Positions 22,147 through 32,162 of a stretch of DNA of 64,000 bases are shown piece after piece (the stretch's first letter is position 1; each line of letters begins with the position of its first letter). Location: positions 14,249,923 to 14,313,922 of the forward strand of contig CM034099.1 of the NCBI GenBank assembly GCA_019914945.1. Reading direction: 5' to 3'. Origin of the DNA: Typha latifolia. Taxonomy: Eukaryota; Streptophyta; Magnoliopsida; Poales; Typhaceae. A program made the position numbers and the translations under genes. The notes beneath the pieces are model-generated. The model did not search any database. It was given only the letters and a program-made list of their open reading frames with translations, and had not been told where the DNA came from.

Positions 22147-23921
22147 TTGATAAATAGAGATATATACATGAGTAATTGGTGAGTCGTCACTAATTGCTTT
22201 AGTTACTATCAAAAGTAAATAAATGTGAATAGGGTTAAATATATTCTATCCTACTGTGCTTTGGATTTGGATGGAAATTCTGTCTAGATTCCAACTGTTA
22301 CATTTTTTTTTTATCTAAAGTTAACCGCGAACGTGCTTTTTTTAATAGAAAAAAATACTTTATGAACTTCTCTCAGAATATATATTTTATTTTAAAAAAT
22401 AAGAGTTATTTATTTCATTTCACTATCTCAGCGTTTATATAGTTACACAAATAAAAGTTACAGTGGTACAAAGATGAGTCCTCAAGCATAATATACCTTA
22501 GAGCTAATGACTATAATTCCACTAACTGGCTGGGATAAAAATGAAAGAATATATTAAAAATATCCTGCAATATTTTTTATTATCGTTTACACTTTACCCT
22601 ATCAGTACTTACCATTCAACCCTTATTTATAGTTTTAATCCTCAAAATACTTTGAGTTAAACTTAATTTGACGGCAGCTATTGGAATGGAGCACATTTTA
22701 TTAATTTTAATAATAAAAAATTTAAATATCTAAATTATCTCTCATTTATATTAAAACTGTTGGTCTCGAAAGAAAAGAGGAGTAAATTATACAAGAGCAT
22801 TTGGTTATTTTTTTCGTAAATTAATATATATGGTTACTTTCGGTAAACAAAAATAATGTTGGGTTGTTTTTTAGAATTAAACCCATAATTTAGGGGTTGA
22901 AATAAAAAAACAAAATGTAAGATATTTTTGATTAATTCCAAAAAAAAGAGTGCATCTTGCTACTAATTTACACTTGCGTTTTCTTGTTAATATGCAAGTT
23001 GGCCTAACAGCCTCTTGTCTGGTTTTGCAAGAACACAGATTATTTTGCCCTCCAAACCTGGTATCATTTGTAAGAGATTAGAGTCGTTATTTATTTTGAA
23101 AATTTTGAGTTCTAATGATTCCATTTTCCTTGGATCTTTCTTTCTCTAATAGGTGGGACCTAAAAGTTGGGCATTCTCTTCTGTAGCAATGTAGTTTGAG
23201 AAGATTATGGACGTTAGTATGCAAAAAGCAACATGGGGGTTGAAAGAAGCTTAAGCATGTGCTGATGTTTGTGTTATTTTCTTAAGAAATTAGTACATAT
23301 GAGGTTGGTACATGTTTTCAAATTTGATTTTAATTTTTCTAATCCATGTGGATGGATGATCACACTTCAGATCCATGGGGTTTAATTACATACTTGCCTC
23401 CTTAATTATAACTCGATATTAATTGCATGCTTTTATTATTCATTAATGATGATCTAATATACAATTTGAGAGGAGAGATTAAAATATTAATCCTTCTACA
23501 CACAAGCCTAAAACTTAATTACTATATTTATTGCGAGATATCAAGCCCTAGGGCAATAGGAAGCATAACCTAGTAGATACACATGTAAAAGAAATTTCTG
23601 CATCTGGCTTTGTTGTGATCATAGTTAGATGTATGTCTTCCTGTGAATCTTCAAAATGCTGGTGAAAAATCTTTAACCAACAATAAAAATTTATATGAAA
23701 ATAGAAAAAGACAAAACACACAAATGAGTCAGGAAAATAAAAGAGACGAACACCCTAAGACCATAGGTGGGAAGAGTAAAACTAATATTGATGATGGAGG
23801 AGATGAGATAACTGGGTTGATCTTGGAGGTAAGAGATTGATCAAAGGAAATAAAGCCATCTAAGGTCAAGCAGGGATTTCTAACAGAGATAATGTGATAT
23901 TAGCTCATAGTGTGATGAGTG
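22147..23921. other. Intergenic DNA, no gene seen
   Basis: AT-rich. The only small frame (23,643-23,840) is Lys/Asn-rich and matches no family I know. Confidence 0.5.
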
Positions 23922-24340
23922 ATTTTTTTTTTTTTTTTTGAGAGAAAAGACCGTAGTTATATCATTAAATTATAATAAACCAAAGTTACAAAGATGGAAC
24001 GCTCTCTACCAAAGAGATCTTTTTTAGGAGAGCAATGAAAGCTAGTTCATGCGCACGACTAGTATATATGTAACAACCTTTGGGTACAAAGGGTCTTCAA
24101 AAGGGCACTATAGTACATTTGTTCTTAATTTTATTAAAAGAAATTTCCGAGGGACAATATAAGATCCCAAGTATAAAAACAATCAAAAATAATTTCATGA
24201 AATTTGGAGAGATTGACAAAGCTAGGTAGTCTGACATGATTGTGCAACTAGAGACAACCAATGGTCGGTCAATTTGCAAAACATTTCTGAGACTGAAGGC
24301 GCGTTCCTTCCATATGAATTAAGGCTCAACAACACAGACA
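23922..24340 (-). mobile_element. LINE 3' end with poly(A) tail
   Basis: On the minus strand, RNase H-like residues (SDYLALSISPNFMK in one frame, then RAHELAFIALLKK and SLVESVPSFV in another) run into a stop. A short 3' UTR and an A tail follow, seen here as the T run at 23,922-23,939. The order matches the end of plant L1-type LINE ORF2. It is 5'-truncated and frame-shifted. Confidence 0.55.
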
Positions 24341-24583
24341 GTAGTGACCTTTTGTTGATCCAGATTGTGCCAAAACTTTTGGTTATAGCTTTCTAGCCCA
24401 ACTAGTACCACGTCATTGGATAAGAGGAGGCCATGACTCCTATATGACCTGGTAGAATCACATGACTATTTACATTTAGGGGATGACAATTTTTGACCAA
24501 AAGTTTTTCTAATGAGTTTGGATTTCATATAATTATTTTGAGTCGTATATCTCAAATAATTAAATCGATTGTGATGGTGTTTA

Positions 24584-24588
24584 TTATC
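24584..24588. repeat. Target-site duplication TTATC (left)
   Basis: Identical to the five bases after the 3' LTR (30,955-30,959). This defines the ends of the gypsy element. Confidence 0.9.
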
Positions 24589-25410
24589 TGATATGATTCG
24601 ATCCATATTGGCTCCACGTGTAACATTGGGTTCATTGGAATAAGCCTATTTATCTAATTGAGTTTGTTATAAGCAATAAAATTATTTTTGTCAGGATGCG
24701 TTAGAACGTAGGGACTATGTTCGAATGAGGGTGCAAACGCCTGCATCACGTTCACAAAAATAAAGAACGCAAATGGCGCGTTCGAACGGAATCGGGTCAT
24801 TCGAACACCTGCACAACGTTCGCATCAACAAAGAATAGAAATTTTGCATTTGAATACGATCAGGCGCGTTGGAACGCACCGCGGCGAAAATGTGGGTTTT
24901 GTTAGGATTTGATAGGGTTGTTTGGAGTTGTTTAACTTAGTTGAGGAGTTCTGAGAGTGAACCTCTATATATATGTAGAGGAAACCCTAATTGGAGTATT
25001 ATGATGATATTGAAATTGGCGTTGGCTTTTATCTCTTTCTCTACTTATCTCTAGCCATTGGCGCCTTCTCTCACCTCCCTTCTTCAATTGCCGAAGTCTT
25101 TGGTCGGCATCTTTCAGCTTCTAACCACCCTCTTCTATATCAACTTCACCCCATTCACATCAAGGAGTAAACCTAGCATCTATCTAGTCATTGGTGGGCT
25201 ATCAAGCTAGGATCTAATTGACCTTCGACCATTGTTTAGTCGATATCTTAAAATCTAATTGATCTTGGATTCATTGGAAAGCTCTCTCCAAGAACTGGTG
25301 GGTTATCAAGCTAGGATCTGCTAGTTAGATTGTTCGTAGATTCCTTCAAAATTTATGAGCTTTACCGAGTCTAGAACCGTTGCAGATCGTATTAGGCCGG
25401 TTCGTAACGA
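24589..25410 (+). repeat. 5' LTR of gypsy G1
   Basis: TGATATGATTCG start and a GTAACGA end. It matches 30,118-30,954 along its length with visible divergence. It holds degraded GCGTTCGAACGC palindromes (24,698, 24,778, 24,866) and a TATATATA box at 24,966-24,973 inside a small palindrome CCTCTATATATATGTAGAGG. Confidence 0.9.
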
Positions 25411-25411
25411 C

Positions 25412-25424
25412 TGGTATCAGAGCC
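25412..25424 (+). promoter_or_regulatory. Primer-binding site, initiator Met-tRNA
   Basis: TGGTATCAGAGCC one base after the LTR, the usual plant PBS complementary to the 3' end of initiator tRNA-Met. Confidence 0.9.
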
Positions 25425-25442
25425 AACTTTCCTCGATCCATT

Positions 25443-26690
25443 ATGGCTACCACAAGATCCAAGGCAGCTAAGCAAGTAAGTGATCAAGGTGTGGAGACGG
25501 ACCACATGGCTATATCAAGATCTCCATCCCCTTAGAGTTCACGAGGACGGACAAAAGGCTTGCTTGATCTCGCGCAAACCATAGCACTTATGGCACAAAC
25601 ATTGTTGGAGATTAAGACCACCCTTGCTGATAGGAATGAATACCCTCCAAGGTATACCCCTGAGCGTCATCGAAGACATGAAGAACTCCCCTTACATAGA
25701 GAGGGGAACCGATGAGGACCAATCCTGGAGGCACCATGGCAACAGCGCGACGAATCGCACGGGCACACACCGACTTACCTCCCTTGCACCCGAGGGAACC
25801 TATGGCCCTACATCCATAGGAGGAGCCTTGGAATGAATGGGAGGAGCCCCCACATTAGCCAAGGGTCCAACAACAAGAGCTGCTTCACCGAGGACTTGAG
25901 AACGGACACGACCAAATGTTACAACCCCGCACCGTTTGAATCGATTTTCCTAAGTTCAGCAGTGGTGACCCATTGGATTGGATTTATACGGTGGAGCAAT
26001 TCTTCACTTATCAAAGGACACCTAATCACCAAAAGGTGTTTCTGGCCTCATTCCACCTTGAAGACGTAGAGGTGAGATAGTATCAAGCAACGCATTGCGC
26101 ACGCCCTTCGCCACTTGGGAGGAGTTCGCCGATGCGCTTTGTGTGCATTTCGGACCTTCTGACTATGAAGACTTTCAAGCCACCTTGACGAAACTAACCC
26201 AAAAGATTTCTGTAAGAACCTATCAAGAGGAGTTTGAAAGAATCGCCAATAGAGTTCACAGGTGGTCGGACTTAGTCCTCAAAAGTACTTTCATCTCTGG
26301 GCTTCGTCGTGATATCCAAGCGGAAGTCAAAGCTACTCATCCTACCACCTTGCTAGAGGCCTTCTTAGTGGCTCAAATGATGAAAGAAAAGATAAAAGAA
26401 TTGAAGGCTACTCACCGTCCCACTTGGAGCATTACCGACCCACATGTTAACCCTAGACCACCGATCTCGGGCGTGGCACGTTCGGGGTGGGTATGGCCAA
26501 ACCTTAATCGGCCAAACCCACCACGAATAGGCCCTGACCCTAGGGGACAACCAGGGGTGATAAGGCGACGCCTCACACCAGCAGAGGTCGAAGATCGGCA
26601 TTCAAAGGGTTTATGCTTCTATTACCGAGCCACAAATGTGCCAAACAGCCTGCAACCACCATGCTCATGGAAGAGATGATAGAGGATGTG
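25443..26690 (+). pseudogene. gag: Gypsy G1 gag
   Basis: ATG at 25,443 (MATTRSKAAK). The frame is broken by several stops and shifts. Capsid (retrotransposon gag) signatures: DFPKFSSGDPLDWIYTVEQFF around 25,950-26,010 in one frame, then ATWEEFADALCVHFGP, YQEEFERIANRV and FISGLRRDIQAEVK at 26,110-26,330. The downstream zinc knuckle (near CFYYRATNV, about 26,610) has lost a Cys and its spacing. In a live copy gag forms the RNA-packaging particle. Confidence 0.8.
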
Positions 26691-27284
26691 AGCCACATAG
26701 AAGATGACAAACCGCTTGAAGTTCAAGCCGAACTCTCCTTTCATTCGCTTGTCGGCGAATCGACTCAAAAAACTCTTCGGGTCGAAGGTGTGATTAAGAA
26801 GAAAAAGATACTAATTCTTATTAATTCAGAAAACACCCACAATTTTATAGATTTACGGATGGTGAGGCGGTTGGGATTAGAGTTATAGCCTTCTAATGGC
26901 TTTGATGTGATCATTAGAGATGGCACCATGTTGAGAACTGAGGTCATATGTCGCAAGGTCCAGCTGCAAATTCAGGGCCATGACTTCCGAATTGACCTTT
27001 ACCCATTGGCTCTTCGAGGAGCCGACTTGGTGCTTGGGGTGCAATGGCTTCGGAATCTTAGACCGGTCACCTTCAACTTCACCATCATAGCGATGGAGTT
27101 CAATTATGAAGGCAAACTGATCCAGTTAACGGCTGCATCAAATGTGGAAATATTTGGAGCTCTGCAGTCCCTAGAAGGGTTGCCGAAGCTCGGGTGCCAC
27201 AGGTTCCTCATGCAACTCATCGAAGGGGCCCAAGACATGGATAATCCAACACCCTTATCTGCTGATTTAAAGGCTGTTTTGTAG
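26640..27284 (+). pseudogene. Gypsy G1 aspartic protease, catalytic Asp lost
   Basis: Retropepsin-like region with ...KTLRVEGVIKK before the active site. The expected D(T/S)G is N-S-E: Asn at 26,823-26,825 replaces the catalytic Asp, and Glu replaces Gly (LINSENTHNFID). The next frame (26,907-27,284) carries the protease C-terminus with GADLVLGVQWLRNL, typical of gypsy. A stop at about 26,887 separates the two. Inactive. Confidence 0.8.
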
Positions 27285-28635
27285 AAATTTGAAGATGTAT
27301 TCCAGCAACCTCATAGACTGCCACCACCTAGGGCACAAGACCATCGCATCGAGATCATGCCCGGGACGAGTCCAGCCAATGTGGGGTCATACCGATATCC
27401 ATTCATCCAAAAGAAGGCTATAACAAAGATAGTCCAAGAGATGTCCAACGGGGTGATAAGGCCAAGTAGAAGCTCCTATTCTTCACTGGTCTTACTCGTG
27501 CGAAAGAAGGATGGGTCATGGCAGTTTTGTGTAAACTATCGAGCTCTCAATTCCATCACCGACAAATACTGGTATCCCATTTCGGTGATTGAAGAGTTGC
27601 TGGATGAATTGGCGGGTGCATGTTATTTTTCAAAACTAAATTTTAGGGCTGGGTACCATCAAATTAGAGTCGAACCATCCGATGTGCACAAGACGACTTT
27701 TAGAACTCATGATGGACACTACGAGTTCCTCATTATGCCTTTCGGTCTTACCAATGCTCCCGCCACCTTTTAAAGCTTAATGAATGATATCTTTAGGCCT
27801 CATCTGATGCAATATGCGCTGATATTCTTTGATGATATATTGGTATACAGCCGGACATGGGAGGAACACTTGGGGCATCTTCGAACGGTACTTGACCTCT
27901 TCGGCAACATGAGTTAAAAGCAAAGGACTCCAAGTGTTCATGGGGGCAACAAAGGGTCGACTACCTAGGTTACATCATAACTAAAGATGGCGTGAAAGCT
28001 GACCCTAAGAAGATCCAAAGCATGGTGGATTGCCCGTTGCCAAAGACTACTAAGGAGCTATGTGGTTTCCTTGGTTTAACTAGCTACTATCGCCGGTTTG
28101 TAGTGAACTCTGGCAAGGTTGCGGCTCCCCTCACATCATTGCTACGAAAGGGTGCATTCTCATGGACGGACAAAGCAAGGGGAGCACTTGAAGCCTTGAA
28201 GAAGGCAATGATCTCAGCTCCGGTCCTTGCTTTAGTAGATTTTATCAAACCATTTACCATTGAATATGATGCATCCGAAGTCGGTGTGGGGGTTGTTTTA
28301 ATGCAAGAGGGTAGACCTGTGGCCTACATGAGCAAGGCTTTTTTCGAAAGATCACAGCTACTATCTACCTATGAAAGAGAGATGCTTGCCATCATTCATG
28401 CTATCACCAAGTGGATGCCTTATCTCATCGAGCGATGCTTCACGATCCGCATGGATCAAAGGAGTTTGCCATACTTTCTTTAGCAACGCATACACACACC
28501 ATCCCAGCAGAGGTGGGTGTTTAAGCTACTTGGATATGACTATGAGATCGTTTATAAAATAGGGACTACAAATAGCGCCGCCGACGCCTTATCCAGATGC
28601 CCGAATCCACCAGCCGAGTTGACAGCAATTTCAGC
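27285..28635 (+). pseudogene. pol: Gypsy G1 reverse transcriptase/RNase H
   Basis: RT starts after a stop (TAG about 27,282). Motifs: LVRKKDGSWQFCVNYRALN; then FSKLNFRAGYHQI, where the first catalytic Asp is Asn (27,639-27,641); then FGLTNAPATF followed by a stop at 27,771; then FFDDILVYS with the DD at 27,831-27,836. A frame change follows near 27,900. The RNase H frame (27,992-28,483) keeps YDAS, the ERE motif (STYEREMLAI) and MDQRSL. After another stop ADALSR is present (about 28,578-28,600). Dead but easy to classify. Confidence 0.88.
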
Positions 28636-29520
28636 ACTAGTTTTTCCCTTCTTTTAGCAGTTGTGGGAGGCCTACAAGAATGATCCAGATACCACGAAGA
28701 TAATGGACGACCTTGCTGCAGATCCCAGCTGTAGACAAGGAGTGTTGGTGAAGGACGGACTCTTGATAGACAAGGGTAAAATCATTGTTCCAACTGACCG
28801 TCAATTGTGCTTGGAGTTGATGCGCCACTTCCATGACTCCCCTATGGCTGGACATGAAGGGTGTTGCGCACCTACAAAAAGTTGAGTTAGAGTTGCATAT
28901 AGGTTGGGATGAAGAAAGATGTATAGGCCTATGTCAAGGCTTGTAAAGTGTGCCAAAGAGCAAAGATGAAGTCGGCAAAACCTGCTAGATTACTTTAACC
29001 ACTTCCGATTCTAATGAAGGTTTGGGAGGATGTCGCCATAGATTTTATTGACGGTCTATCCAAGGCCAAAGGATATTTTGTTATATTGGTGGTGGTAAAT
29101 TGTCTCAGCAAGTATGCGCATTTTTCAGCTTTAGTGCATCCTTACACAGCAAAAGGGTTGCCAGAGGTTTATGTGCGCGACGTGGCCAAGATGCATGGTA
29201 TGCCAAAATCGATTGTTTCAGATTGTGATCATATATTTGTGAGTCAATTTTGATAGGAATTCTTTGCGCTCCAAGGGACTACCTTCCAGATGAGTTCAGC
29301 CTATCATCCTCAAACTGACGGCCAATCTGAGGTGTTGAACCGTTGCTTAGAGCAGTACTTGAGGTGTTTTGTTGGCGAGAGACCGCGATAGTGGATATCT
29401 TATTTGCCATGGGCTGAGTGGTCATACAATACAGCTTTTCATTTGGCCATTGGCATGACTCTATTTGAGGCCAGTAGCCACCTTCCACCTTGCATACATA
29501 CTTACCATCGGCCTGAACTG
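28636..29520 (+). pseudogene. Gypsy G1 integrase core
   Basis: N-terminal zinc-binding His pair in RHFHDSPMAGHEG (about 28,822-28,862), then ACKVCQRAK-like Cys residues after stops. Catalytic triad visible: Asp in AIDFIDGL (about 29,040), Asp in SDCDHIF (about 29,220), Glu in [14 protein letters not shown] (about 29,300-29,340). Stops at about 29,252 and 29,389 break it. A live copy would insert cDNA into chromosomes. Confidence 0.85.
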
Positions 29521-29531
29521 ATCAAACCGAA

Positions 29532-30088
29532 GTGGATGCAACTTTGCGAGATCGTGATGAGGTGTTGAGGAGACTTAAGATACACTTAGTGACTGCCCAA
29601 AATAGGATGAAGCAAGTCTATGACCAGAGGCACCAAGAAAGGTCCTTTTCGATTGGGGATTGGGTCTACATCAAGCTCCAACCATATCGGCAAAGCTCGG
29701 TTAGACCTATTCCCAATCAAAAGTTAGCTCCAAAATTTTATGGACCGTACCAGGTGATTGAGAGGATTGGGCTTGCAGCATACCGCCTAGATTTACATGA
29801 GGAGGTGCGAATACACTTAGTATTTCATGTCTTAAATCTCAAGACTCGAGTTCCCCCTATCGAGCCCATTGGAGTTCTTCCACCCGAGCCAATGATGACG
29901 GAAGTCGATGAGTCTGAATCTGAACCAAGTACTCCTACTTCAGTTCGAATCCTAGCTTGCTGACGCACTCGAGTCTAGGACAAGTGGGTGATTGAGATTT
30001 TGGTGGAGTGGCAAGGACGCACAGTGGATGAGGCGACATGGATGCCTGAAGCCGACTTCATGGACCGATATCCCGAGCTGACACCTTG
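29532..30088 (+). pseudogene. Gypsy G1 integrase C-terminus with chromodomain
   Basis: The GPY/F-type region reads GDWVYIKLQPYR ... KLAPKFYGPYQVIERIG ... YRLDL (29,640-29,810), then HLVFHVLNLK. After a stop at about 29,961 a chromodomain-like end follows, with ILVEWQGRTVDEATWMPEAD and RYPEL. This places the element among chromoviruses, whose chromodomain is thought to guide insertion to marked chromatin. The stop cuts the chromodomain from integrase. Confidence 0.8.
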
Positions 30089-30117
30089 AGGGCAAGGTGA
30101 ACGGAAGCGTGGTGGAG

Positions 30118-30954
30118 TAATACGATTCGATCCATATTAGCTCCACACGTGACATTAGGTTCACTGGAATGAGCATATTTATCTAGTTGAGTTTGTTAGA
30201 AGCAATAAAATCATTTTTGCCAGGGTGCGTTCGAATGCAGGGACAACATTCAAACAAGGGGTGTGAACGCCAACATCACATTCGCAAAAACAAAGAACGC
30301 AAATGGCGCGTTTGAACGGAATCGGGTCATTCGAACGCCTACACAACATTCGCATCGATAGAGAACAGAAATTCCGTGTTCGAACGCGATCGGGCGCGTT
30401 CGAACGCATCGCAGCGAAAGTGTGGGTTTTGTTAAGATTGTTTGGAGTTGTTTAACTTAGTTGAGAAGTTCTTAGGGTGAGCCTCTGTATATATGTGGAG
30501 GAAACCCTAATTGGAGTCTTATGGTGATATTGGAATTGGCTTTGGCATTTATCTCCTTCTCTATTTGTCTCTAGCCATTGGTGCCTTCTCCCACCTCCCT
30601 TCTTCTACTGCCCAAGTCTTTGGTCAGCCTCTTCCAGCTTCTAACTACCCTCTTCTACATCAACTTCTCCCCCTTCACACCAAGGAGTAAACCTAGCATC
30701 TATGATCTATCTAGCCATTGGTGGACTATCAAGCTAGGATCTAATTGACCTTCAACCACCATTGGTCGATATCTTGAGATCTAACCGTCTGAATCCTGTG
30801 ATATTGGATTCGTCGGAAAGCTCTCTCCAAGAGCAACAATATATTCAAAATTCAGGAGAATCTATTGGTTAGATTGTTTGCAGATCCCTTCGGAAGTTAC
30901 AAGCTTTACCGAGCCCAGAACGGTTGCGGATTGGATTAAGCCGGTTCATAACAT
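30118..30954 (+). repeat. 3' LTR of gypsy G1
   Basis: TAATACGATTCG start (TG mutated to TA) after a purine-rich tract (GGAAGCGTGGTGGAG), and a TAACA end. Palindromes at 30,227, 30,328, 30,376 and 30,396; the last is perfect. A GTATATATG box lies at about 30,487. These palindromes are less decayed than in the 5' LTR. Confidence 0.9.
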
Positions 30955-30959
30955 TATCT
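30955..30959. repeat. Target-site duplication TTATC (right)
   Basis: Exact match to 24,584-24,588. Confidence 0.9.
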
Positions 30960-31308
30960 CAACTCATTTATCTCGTTTAAATTTACTCTGTTTATTGATG
31001 ACGTAACAACCCATTTATAACATAATAATTTATTTATCAAATCTATTTATAATCTAAATAATTTATATAAACACAAATAAATTTGTGTAACGCTATAAGT
31101 CATTTATGATCCCTGTAACGACACAATTGTGATTTGCAGCAAGAGAACTCCTTGAAAATGATAACCATGGCCGCACTCTGGGAAACAGATGAAGGATCTA
31201 CTCTTCCAACTCGCTCATACATCATTCCAGGCAAAAATTTCACTACATTCAGTATCATTTGATACAACCCAACCAAACACCAAAATAAGTAAATATATGC
31301 ATTACCAG

Positions 31309-31580
31309 ACTCCGGGCACTGCACGGCCAGAAGAGGCAATAGCTGATTGGGCAGCCCACCGGGGTAGATATGGATCCAATTTATGTATGCTTGGGCCTGA
31401 TGGTCCATTCCCACCAGACCAATGTAATATTTTGTTCCTAGACTCCGAACACTGCACCGCAGATCCGGAGGCTATTTCAGCGTAATACAAGCTCTATTTA
31501 TCCAAGAAAAAAAAGACTCCGGGCACTGCACTGCAGGAATGGAGGCTATTTAAGCTTAATACAAGCTCTAATTCATCAAA
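31309..31580. repeat. Three degenerate copies of a ~70-bp unit
   Basis: GACTCCGGGCACTGCAC-like starts near 31,309, 31,440 and 31,514. The last two share GGAGGCTATTT and the AATACAAGCTCTA tail. This is about 0.5 kb beyond the RER1 stop. No coding function recognised on either strand; the rest of 30,960-32,111 holds no gene. Confidence 0.6.
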
Positions 31581-32111
31581 AATAAATAAATAAATAACTG
31601 TATCAGATAATACACTTCATACCAACAAACACCAACCTGCCCCTCTCGAATCCCCCCATCCCTTTCCCTCTTTATCCCCCTCTCTTTTTCTCTTTTCTCC
31701 ATGCTAAGAGTTGACAGGTCGATACACGGTACTTTTCAATTGTCTATTGAGGCTATTATCAACAGCTTGAGAAGTTATTTAAATTCCGATAGCTAGGTAG
31801 TCAGCTTGTATAGAAAATTTCATAAAAGTGAATCATTTGATATTAGGTCATAGTTCAAAGAGGAGAACAAGTAATGAAAAAAGATATATCTAATTTAAAT
31901 GATTGGAAAAGATTCACAACATATAAGCACCGATAAAGGCGTGCTAATACGACAAATACTCAAGAAGAAAGCAAAACGAATTAACAATAGAAGTAATATT
32001 CTTCCAATTCTAAACTAAAAATAAGTATGTCTCACTTCAATATTTGACAACATCAAATATGAAATGCCTCCTCATGCCCATCATTCTCCTGTGTGAAACA
32101 GGGGCTGGAGA

Positions 32112-32162
32112 CTAATCTTTGGATAAACTGCTACCTGCTGCATTTTTCTTCCCACCATACCT
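32112..32162 (-). CDS. RER1: RER1 exon 3
   Basis: Acceptor TTGCCAG before AGG-TAT-GGT. Encodes the 16-residue cytosolic tail [16 protein letters not shown] and TAG. Confidence 0.9.
   Translation of the reverse strand, partial: RYGGKKNAAGSSLSKD

Larger units (their letters stand above)
24589..30954 (+). mobile_element. Complete Ty3/gypsy chromovirus (G1), decayed
   Basis: A 6,366-bp element with LTRs of 822 and 837 bp, an exact TTATC target duplication, a Met-tRNA primer-binding site, and gag-protease-RT-RNase H-integrase-chromodomain order (Ty3 order). Stops, frameshifts and two lost catalytic Asp residues show that it is dead. Insertion lies in intergenic DNA between a LINE tail and the RER1 3' side. 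Confidence 0.92.

Noticed and set aside
31100..31490. Overlapping 62- to 104-codon frames downstream of RER1
   Set aside because: No family match I recognise, frames on both strands, and overlap with a triplicated repeat.
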